Origin: JBDKTK01 sp039680225 | GTDB taxonomy: Bacteria; Desulfobacterota; Syntrophia; Syntrophales; UBA4778 | Assembly: GCA_039680225.1 (NCBI GenBank) | Contig: JBDKTK010000414.1 | Coordinates: 1 to 11,627, forward strand | Direction of reading: 5' to 3' | Length of the DNA stretch: 11,627 bases | Shown: positions 6,776 to 11,627 of the stretch, piece by piece | Position numbering within the stretch: position 1 is the stretch's first letter | Layout: each line of letters starts with the position of its first letter | Position numbers and translations under genes: made by a program | The notes under the pieces: model-generated | Seen by the model: the letters and a program-made list of their open reading frames with translations, nothing else | What the model was told of the DNA's origin: nothing | Databases searched by the model: none

Positions 6776-6865
6776 AAGGGAGCTGCATTCTCCCTGTGTA
6801 AGATCCACCTTCTAAGATTCACCTTCGTGTTTTTCCCCCTTGGGGTGGTCCGGACGGACCTCCCC
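6753..6865 (+). repeat. Series of inverted repeats after the second Spy-like gene
   Basis: Three inverted repeats follow one another: GACCCGT/ACGGGTC (6753-6767) at the end of the gene, GGGAG/CTCCC (6778-6794) just after the stop, and an 11-bp arm pair with one T:T mismatch at 6842-6865 (GGGGTGGTCCG and CGGACCTCCCC). None is followed by a run of T, so none is a classical rho-independent terminator. The third is strong enough to slow polymerase or protect the transcript end. The rest of the 196-base gap up to 6971 holds the next promoter. Confidence 0.4.
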
Positions 6866-6909
6866 CTCCTCTATCCAAAGGTTTTCAAAAGATTTCCAGC
6901 CTGTCTCAT

Positions 6910-6939
6910 TTGACAACATCAAAATCCGGGTGCTATTTT
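6910..6939 (+). promoter_or_regulatory. Sigma-70-like promoter of the DUF5752-treT unit
   Basis: A perfect TTGACA (6910-6915) is followed after 18 bases by TATTTT (6934-6939). Transcription would begin near 6946, leaving a leader of about 26 bases with an AAAAAGG ribosome-binding site before the ATG at 6972. No repeat or operator is obvious, so expression may be constitutive or growth-phase dependent. Confidence 0.55.
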
Positions 6940-6971
6940 TAAACATAACCTGAATAAAAAGGCAGATTCCC

Positions 6972-7634
6972 ATGCCGGAAGAAAACCCGCCTTTCGCAAT
7001 AAAGGATTGCGCCCTGATATCGCTGGCCACCGGGAGGCGCGCCCAGAACCTGCGCGAACTCCGGGAGAGGATCCAGACTATTGACGCGGAGAGCATTTAC
7101 TACCACGTCTGGGGCGTCCTCCTGAGGCCTTCATTTGAAGACCCCGAGTTCAAAAACGATTTTGCCTCCTGGTGCCGCCACGCCATCCATGACGACAAGG
7201 CCGCGGAAAAGCTCAGTATCATAGACCCCACGGAATTCGACACCCTCGATGAGTTAAGGGCGGAAATCATTGATGTGATAGAAGAGAGGCTCGAAGAAAT
7301 AGAATTCGTCCGCTGGGCCCAGCCGGACGAGCAGTTCAATTTCGTGACCTTCCAGACCGTCGTGTTCGATACGGGGGACAAAATCGACCAACCTTCGGAC
7401 CTGCCGGCAGCCATTAAAAAAATGTCGGTCAGCAGCATTTTTTATCATTTTATTGATGCGCGCCGCCGGACCCCCGGCAGGATAGACGATTTCCGGGAAT
7501 GGCTCCACGGCTGCGGGCCGCAATACGATGAGATATGCAACCAGGTCGCCCTGGTGGACCCCTTTTTCCCCAGCCTGCGCGACCTGCGCGCCGAGCTGGC
7601 CGATGTGTTCGGCAAATATTTTACATCAGGATGA
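6972..7634 (+). CDS. DUF5752 family protein with an internal tandem duplication
   Basis: This is a soluble 220-residue protein with no signal peptide or membrane helix. I recognise it as the DUF5752 type found beside TreT-like glycosyltransferases; its biochemical function is unknown to me. It is built from two related halves. LATG...SIYYH, FASW, IIDP and LDELRAEIIDV (about residues 17-102) recur as FDTG...SIFYH, FREW, LVDP and LRDLRAELADV (about 132-212). The conserved Tyr-His pairs and acidic residues could form two equivalent sites. The ATG at 6972 is preceded by AAAAAGG at suitable spacing. The stop is three bases before the treT start, and the treT Shine-Dalgarno overlaps the end of this gene, so translation is probably coupled. 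A regulatory or partner role for TreT is inferred from context only. Confidence 0.75.
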   Translation: MPEENPPFAIKDCALISLATGRRAQNLRELRERIQTIDAESIYYHVWGVLLRPSFEDPEFKNDFASWCRHAIHDDKAAEKLSIIDPTEFDTLDELRAEIIDVIEERLEEIEFVRWAQPDEQFNFVTFQTVVFDTGDKIDQPSDLPAAIKKMSVSSIFYHFIDARRRTPGRIDDFREWLHGCGPQYDEICNQVALVDPFFPSLRDLRAELADVFGKYFTSG

Positions 7635-7637
7635 GAC

Positions 7638-8879
7638 ATGGTAACCGATCTGGACCTTTATGCTGAAATAACCGGGGAAGACGTCATCAACCACTTGCGC
7701 CAGCTTGCCCGCCAGCTCCAGGGCATGAAAGTGGTCCAGGTGAACTCGACCCGGCTCGGCGGGGGTGTTGCGGAAATCCTCAACAAGCTCGTGCCGATGA
7801 TGAATGATCTCGGGATGGATGCGAAATGGGAGATCATTCACGGAAATGATAAGTTCTACGAATGCACGAAAGGGTTCCACAACGCGCTCCAGGGCAACCT
7901 GGTCAAAGTCGCTGACCCCCTGCTGAGAAATTTTGAATCCGTTAATGCCGAAAACGCCGAGAGGCTGCGCCCCGCGCTTCAGGATGCGGATATTGTCCTC
8001 ATCCACGATCCCCAGCCCGCCCCGCTCATCAAGAGCTTCCCAGACCGGAAAGGCAAATGGATCTGGCGCTGCCACATAGACATCAGTCATCCTTTCCGGC
8101 CAGTGTGGAAATACCTGCGGCAGCATATACTCGATTACGATGCGAGCATCTTTTCCCTCGACGCGTTCGCACAGCCGCTGCCGCACCCTGAATACCTGAT
8201 CCCTCCCAGCATCGATCCGCTTTCCGACAAAAATATCGACCTGAGTCCCGAGGAGATAAACCTTGTCTACAGCAGGTTCCAAATTGACCCCGGAAAGCCG
8301 CTGATCCTGCAGGTCTCCCGCTTTGACAGGTTCAAGGACCCGGTCGGGGTTATACATGCGTTCCGGCTGGCAAAAAAGTTCACGCCCAAGATCCAGCTGG
8401 TGCTGGCGGGAGGGGGCGCGACGGACGACCCCGAAGGCGAGGCGGTCCTCAACGAAGTCAGGCTTGCGGCCGAAGGCGATCCGGATATCAAAATCCTGCT
8501 GCTGCCCCCCGATGACCACAGGACGATAAATGCCCTGCAGCGGGCCGCCGATATAGTTGTCCAGAAATCCATCAGGGAGGGATTCGGGCTCACTGTTACC
8601 GAGGCGCTCTGGAAAGGCAAACCGGTCATCGGCGGCAACACCGGAGGAATCCGCCTCCAGGTGGTCAATCATCACACGGGTTTCCTGGTCGATACACCGG
8701 AAGGCGCCGCCTTGTGGATCCGCTACCTCCTGTACCACAAGGACAAGAGGAACGAGATGGGTGCAAAGGCGCGCGAGTTTGTCCGCCAGAATTTCCTCCT
8801 GACGCGCCATTTGAGGGAATACCTGACCACGTTCATCGCGCTCATCCATGCCCGCAAGGGGAGGATACTCCTGGGTTAA
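7638..8879 (+). CDS. treT: Trehalose glycosyltransferring synthase (TreT), GT4 family
   Basis: TreT reversibly joins glucose with an NDP-glucose donor to make trehalose in the cytoplasm. The 413-residue protein shows the family hallmarks: VNSTRLGGGVAEILNKLVP at 35-53 in the N-terminal Rossmann domain, the FY-TKGFHNALQG region at 73-86, LQVSRFDRFKDP at 224-235 at the start of the donor-binding domain, and the GT4 EX7E motif from E314 to E322 (EGFGLTVTE), followed by GNTGGI. The length is normal for TreT. The start at 7638 overlaps its Shine-Dalgarno (AGGATGAG) with the DUF5752 stop. A rho-independent terminator follows at 8924. Trehalose here would act as an osmolyte or stress protectant, or the enzyme could work in trehalose use; the sequence does not decide. 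Other GT4 enzymes are an unlikely alternative given the N-terminal match. Confidence 0.88.
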   Translation: MVTDLDLYAEITGEDVINHLRQLARQLQGMKVVQVNSTRLGGGVAEILNKLVPMMNDLGMDAKWEIIHGNDKFYECTKGFHNALQGNLVKVADPLLRNFESVNAENAERLRPALQDADIVLIHDPQPAPLIKSFPDRKGKWIWRCHIDISHPFRPVWKYLRQHILDYDASIFSLDAFAQPLPHPEYLIPPSIDPLSDKNIDLSPEEINLVYSRFQIDPGKPLILQVSRFDRFKDPVGVIHAFRLAKKFTPKIQLVLAGGGATDDPEGEAVLNEVRLAAEGDPDIKILLLPPDDHRTINALQRAADIVVQKSIREGFGLTVTEALWKGKPVIGGNTGGIRLQVVNHHTGFLVDTPEGAALWIRYLLYHKDKRNEMGAKAREFVRQNFLLTRHLREYLTTFIALIHARKGRILLG

Positions 8880-8923
8880 AAGCCCTGTTTTGCTTGTAAT
8901 AAATCACCGCATGGAATATTAAT

Positions 8924-8953
8924 AGCCGGACATCATGTCCGGCTTTAATTTTT
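8924..8953 (+). terminator. Rho-independent terminator after treT
   Basis: AGCCGGACAT (8924-8933) and ATGTCCGGCT (8935-8944) are perfect complements; in practice this is an 8-bp stem with an ATCAT loop. The T-rich tract TTTAATTTTT follows at 8944-8953. It closes the DUF5752-treT transcript 16 bases before the MscS start codon, so the channel gene depends on read-through or on a promoter very close to its start. Confidence 0.85.
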
Positions 8954-8969
8954 CAGAAGGGACACCTGA

Positions 8970-10094
8970 ATGGATAATCTCAACTGGCCGGCTTTCGGCT
9001 ATATAGTGTACGACGGCATAACTGTTTTTCATCTGCTCGTTACGCTCGCGATTGCATCCGCCGTTTTTGCCCTTCTGGAACTCGCAAAAAAAATCTTCCT
9101 GACCCGCTTCTCCGGGTTGTCCAGGACCAGGGCAGGCGAAATCTATAACCTCGCAAAAGAGCTGGTCGAAAAAACACATTATTCAGTCCTGCTGGTGCTT
9201 TCCATTTATGCGGCAAGCTTCAGCCTTGCCCTCCCCCGCAATGCCGAGCTGATAGTAAAGACGGCGGCGATGATGACCTTTCTTGTCCAGGCCGGCATCT
9301 GGGGCAATCACGCCATAACTTTCTGGCTGGAAAACTATAAAAAGAAAAAGCTCCGGGAGGACGCGGTCAGTGTCACCATGGTCACCGCCCTGGCCTTCTT
9401 TGTCCGGGTGATTGTCTGGGCCGTGATGGTCCTGATAGCCCTGGACCATTTCGGGGTGAATATAACCGCGCTCGTCGCGGGCCTGGGCGTGGGCGGAGTC
9501 GCCGTCGCCCTGGCGGTCCAGAATATCCTCAAGGATGTTTTCGCCTCGCTTTCCATAGTCCTGGACAAGCCGTTCGTCATCGGGGATTTCATCGTGGTCG
9601 ACAACTATATGGGCACTGTCGAAGATATCGGGCTCAAGACGACCAGGATAAGGAGCCTGACGGGAGAGCAACTGGTATTCCCCAATTCGAACCTGCTGGA
9701 GAGCCGGATCAAGAACTTCCGGGACCAGCGCGAGAGGCGGGTTGTCTTCTCGATCGGGGTCGTCTATGAGACGTCCCTGGAACAGATCAGGGCGATACCC
9801 GGGATGATCCGGGGCATAATCGAAAGCCAGGAAAATACGCGTTTCGACAGGTCCCATTTCAATGCATTCGGCGACTCGGCGCTCGGTTTCGAAACCGTGT
9901 ACTGGATTACCGTGTCGGATTACAACATTTTCATGGACACCCAGCAGAGGATCTACCTGGAAATCCTGGACAGGTTTGAAAAGGAAGGGATACAGTTCGC
10001 TTATCCCACCAGGACGCTTTTCTTCAAAACGGAAGAGATGCAGGACCTGCCCGGCCCTTCCGGGAAGCGCAACATCAATGCCGGACGGGATTGA
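8970..10094 (+). CDS. MscS-family mechanosensitive channel
   Basis: This is an inner-membrane channel that opens under membrane tension to release solutes during hypo-osmotic shock. The 374-residue protein has about four to five hydrophobic segments (roughly 16-38, 70-88, 95-118, 135-158 and 165-196). The last is the pore-lining helix, with the Gly/Ala-rich pattern VAGLGVGGVAVALAVQN followed by the ILKDVFASLSIVLDKPF hinge. The beta domain follows, with VEDIGLKTTRIRSLTGEQ and the family mark VFPNSNLLE (236-244), then a C-terminal mixed domain. It is longer than E. coli MscS (286 residues) because of extra N-terminal helices. A Shine-Dalgarno (GAAGGG) precedes the ATG at 8970. Its position next to treT suggests a shared role in osmotic adaptation, although the terminator between them argues for separate transcription. 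Confidence 0.92.
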   Translation: MDNLNWPAFGYIVYDGITVFHLLVTLAIASAVFALLELAKKIFLTRFSGLSRTRAGEIYNLAKELVEKTHYSVLLVLSIYAASFSLALPRNAELIVKTAAMMTFLVQAGIWGNHAITFWLENYKKKKLREDAVSVTMVTALAFFVRVIVWAVMVLIALDHFGVNITALVAGLGVGGVAVALAVQNILKDVFASLSIVLDKPFVIGDFIVVDNYMGTVEDIGLKTTRIRSLTGEQLVFPNSNLLESRIKNFRDQRERRVVFSIGVVYETSLEQIRAIPGMIRGIIESQENTRFDRSHFNAFGDSALGFETVYWITVSDYNIFMDTQQRIYLEILDRFEKEGIQFAYPTRTLFFKTEEMQDLPGPSGKRNINAGRD

Positions 10095-10157
10095 GGCTGC
10101 CGGCTTCTCTATTTCATTCCGCTGTTCAAAACCGGGCTGCTTTGTTAATTTTTAAAA

Positions 10158-10934
10158 ATGGGCACCGTAAAAGGCGCATCGCTTAAGCCGCAGATCCGTA
10201 TCGGCACGTCCGGATGGAATTACAACCACTGGGCCGGCTTGTTTTACATCGACTGCCCGAAGGCCAGGTGGCTGGAGTGTTATACGCGCACTTTTTCCAC
10301 CGTGGAAGTGAACGCCACCTTCTACCATCTTCCGAAACCCGGGACGGTCGAGAACTGGCGTATCAGGACCCCGGAAAAGTTCCTCTGGTCGGTGAAGGCC
10401 AGCCGCTATATAACCCATATGAAAAAGCTCCGCGACCCGGAGGAATCGCTGCAGAGGTTTTACGATGTTGTAGAGAACTTCGGCGAGAAATTGGGTCCCA
10501 TCCTCCTCCAACTGCCGCCCAGCCTTGTTTATCGCGAAGATGTCCTTGATGAGTTCTGGGCCCATGTGCGGAAAGGCCATCGCTACACCATCGAGCCCCG
10601 GAATGCCAGCTGGCTGGAAGACCTCGCTCTTGAAAAACTCCGGAGCCTCAACATAGCGTTGTGCATCGCCCAGACCGCCGGGCGTTTCCCGTTCCGCGAG
10701 GCAGTGACCGCCGATTTCGTGTATGTCAGGCTGCACGGATCGCAGGCGCTTTACGGGTCCGATTATACGGAAGAGGAGTTGCAGGAATGGGCAAAAAAAA
10801 TCCGGAAATGGAAACGGGACACCTACGTATATTTCGATAATGACGCCAATGCCTACGCGCCCAAAAATGCGAAACGGCTCAAAGAGATCTTGAAAATAAA
10901 AGATATGCAGGGGCGGCCGGCGGCCGCCCTCTAA
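10158..10934 (+). CDS. DUF72 family protein (YecE-like)
   Basis: This 258-residue soluble protein belongs to the DUF72 family, whose members adopt a TIM-barrel fold; the reaction is not established. Family marks are IRIGTSGWNYNHW (13-25), FSTVEVNATFY (46-56), FLWSVKASRYITH (75-87), ILLQLPPS (115-122), IEPRN (145-149), VRLHG (190-194) and YVYFDND (223-229). The length is usual for the family. No Shine-Dalgarno is visible before the ATG at 10158; the preceding bases are AT-rich, so the message may be leaderless or the start weakly translated. No good in-frame alternative exists before the conserved IRIGTSG segment. It is 63 bases downstream of the channel gene on the same strand, with no clear terminator between, so co-transcription is possible. 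It converges with the next gene with a five-base gap. Confidence 0.88.
   Translation: MGTVKGASLKPQIRIGTSGWNYNHWAGLFYIDCPKARWLECYTRTFSTVEVNATFYHLPKPGTVENWRIRTPEKFLWSVKASRYITHMKKLRDPEESLQRFYDVVENFGEKLGPILLQLPPSLVYREDVLDEFWAHVRKGHRYTIEPRNASWLEDLALEKLRSLNIALCIAQTAGRFPFREAVTADFVYVRLHGSQALYGSDYTEEELQEWAKKIRKWKRDTYVYFDNDANAYAPKNAKRLKEILKIKDMQGRPAAAL
10911..10929. repeat. GC-only hairpin at the junction of two convergent genes
   Basis: GGGCGGCC (10911-10918) and GGCCGCCC (10922-10929) form a perfect 8-bp stem with a GGC loop. It lies inside the last codons of the DUF72 gene (encoding the GRPAAA tail). It has no T-tract on either downstream side, so it is not a standard rho-independent terminator. 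It could still act as a bidirectional pause or block for the converging transcripts. Confidence 0.45.
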
Positions 10935-10939
10935 AAACA

Positions 10940-11314
10940 TTATTCCCCGAAGCTGACGGTAATCTCCTCATTCGCCGCTATCGCCCGCAGGTCCTCAGGG
11001 CTGGCATCCGTCCTGCCGACGATAACAACGGGGCTCGCCGGGACGGGCTTATCTGTTCCCCTGCTCGCCGGGGTCTTTCCGAAGAAAACGCAGAGGCTGG
11101 TCCCGGCAGGCCAGTAGGCTATGTCGCCGGGAGAAACGTCCAGGGTCGCATTGACGGAAGGGACTTCGATTCCAGTGTCAAAGTAAATCTCGTCTCCCCA
11201 GGTGGATACCTGGGAGGAAATCGGCATGCCTTTCAGGAGTTTTTTGGCTGCAGCCGAATCGTTGAAAAGGGCGGCAAAACTGAAATTCTCCGTCCGGAAA
11301 ATGACTCTCCGCAT
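10940..11314 (-). CDS. Cyclophilin-like fold protein (TM1367 / DUF369 type)
   Basis: This small 124-residue cytosolic protein belongs to the cyclophilin-like family typified by TM1367 of Thermotoga, which has a cyclophilin fold without demonstrated prolyl isomerase activity. Recognisable marks are STWGDEIYFDTG (37-48), GDIAYWPAGTSLCVFFGKTP (63-82) and SPVVIVGR (94-101). The start at 11314 is well supported by a GGAGG ribosome-binding site four bases upstream. It lies 33 bases downstream of selD on the same strand, with no terminator-like hairpin between, so the two are probably co-transcribed. Whether it has anything to do with selenium metabolism is unknown; the link rests on adjacency alone. 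It ends five bases from the convergent DUF72 gene. Confidence 0.82.
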   Translation of the reverse strand: MRRVIFRTENFSFAALFNDSAAAKKLLKGMPISSQVSTWGDEIYFDTGIEVPSVNATLDVSPGDIAYWPAGTSLCVFFGKTPASRGTDKPVPASPVVIVGRTDASPEDLRAIAANEEITVSFGE

Positions 11315-11347
11315 AACTCCTCCTTTCAGGGGTTTTGTTCAGAACTT

Positions 11348-11627
11348 TTAGATCACAAGGATTTTGCCGCGCGGCTCGGCCACGACCTCGCCCACTATCG
11401 CAGCATCCCTGACCCCCGCATCCAGCAGGCGTTTCAGGAATTTCTCCGCCCGGGCCGCTTCGATTGAGATCAGAAGTCCGCCTGAGGTCTGGGGGTCAAA
11501 GAGGAAATCGGCGCTCATATCGGGGCAGGACCTTTCGAATTCCAGCATGTGCATCCTGAATTCCCTGTTGCGGTAAAGGCCGCCCGGAACGTATCCCGCG
11601 CGCACGAGTTCATGGACACCTTTTAAA
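11348..11627 (-). CDS. selD: Selenide, water dikinase SelD, C-terminal fragment (5' end outside window)
   Basis: SelD makes selenophosphate from selenide and ATP, the selenium donor for selenocysteine and selenouridine. Only about 92 C-terminal residues are visible. The frame is open to the right edge (LKGVHELV before the GTG at 11605), so that GTG is internal. The match is clear: AGYVPGGLYRNREF, then FLFDPQTSGGLLISI, then AAIVGEV near the end. The catalytic Cys/Sec position and glycine-rich loop are N-terminal and not in the window, so it cannot be said whether the enzyme itself contains selenocysteine. Its presence implies that the organism makes selenoproteins or selenium-modified tRNA. 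Confidence 0.93.
   Translation of the reverse strand, partial: LKGVHELVRAGYVPGGLYRNREFRMHMLEFERSCPDMSADFLFDPQTSGGLLISIEAARAEKFLKRLLDAGVRDAAIVGEVVAEPRGKILVI

Noticed and set aside
7626..8849. 407-codon open frame on the minus strand opposite treT
   Set aside because: It mirrors the TreT gene, has no recognisable motifs or ribosome-binding site, and is explained by third-position GC bias of the sense gene.
9183..9857. 224-codon minus-strand frame opposite the MscS gene
   Set aside because: The sense strand encodes a clear MscS pore and PNS motif; the antisense product is charged and low in hydrophobic structure, with no family match that I recognise.
10152..10940. 262-codon open frame on the minus strand opposite the DUF72 gene
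   Set aside because: It is a complete antisense shadow of a conserved family protein and shows no family signature of its own.

Overview
The window looks like chromosomal DNA from a Gram-negative, probably anaerobic bacterium of middling GC content. The evidence is a PlsB-type glycerol-3-phosphate acyltransferase, two secreted Spy/CpxP-like periplasmic proteins, an NtrC-type sigma-54 activator with its sensor kinase, and a selenophosphate synthetase (SelD). This mix fits Desulfobacterota/deltaproteobacteria or a neighbouring lineage best, but no marker gene here fixes the taxon. Coding density is high. I see no rRNA, tRNA, CRISPR array, transposase or phage gene.

Layout: (1) 1-1104, plus strand, is the C-terminal part of PlsB, cut by the left edge. 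(2) 1108-6010, minus strand, is a probable operon read right to left: a small Spy-like periplasmic protein, a membrane histidine kinase, a sigma-54-dependent response regulator and, after a 107-base gap, a GAF/HD-GYP cyclic-di-GMP phosphodiesterase. (3) 6011-6310 is a control region. It holds a perfect 20-bp palindrome lying between the -35 and -10 boxes of the leftward promoter, a partial second copy of its half-site, and a well-formed -24/-12 sigma-54 promoter pointing right. (4) 6311-6775, plus strand, is a second Spy-like gene driven by that sigma-54 promoter. (5) 6972-8879, plus strand, is a two-gene unit behind a sigma-70-like promoter: a DUF5752 protein with an internal duplication, and a TreT-type trehalose synthase. 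It ends in a strong rho-independent terminator. (6) 8970-10094 is an MscS-family channel and 10158-10934 a DUF72 protein, both on the plus strand. (7) 10940 to the right edge, minus strand, is a TM1367/cyclophilin-like protein downstream of selD, which is cut by the right edge.

How it fits together: segments 2-4 form a self-contained envelope-stress module resembling ZraP-ZraSR of enterobacteria (periplasmic chaperone, sensor kinase, sigma-54 activator). It differs in having two Spy-like paralogues in divergent units, neither of them histidine-rich, and possibly a c-di-GMP output. Segments 5-6 share an osmotic theme: synthesis of a compatible solute next to a mechanosensitive release channel. 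The control region at 6011-6310 is the most informative part of the window, because it gives a concrete, testable circuit.
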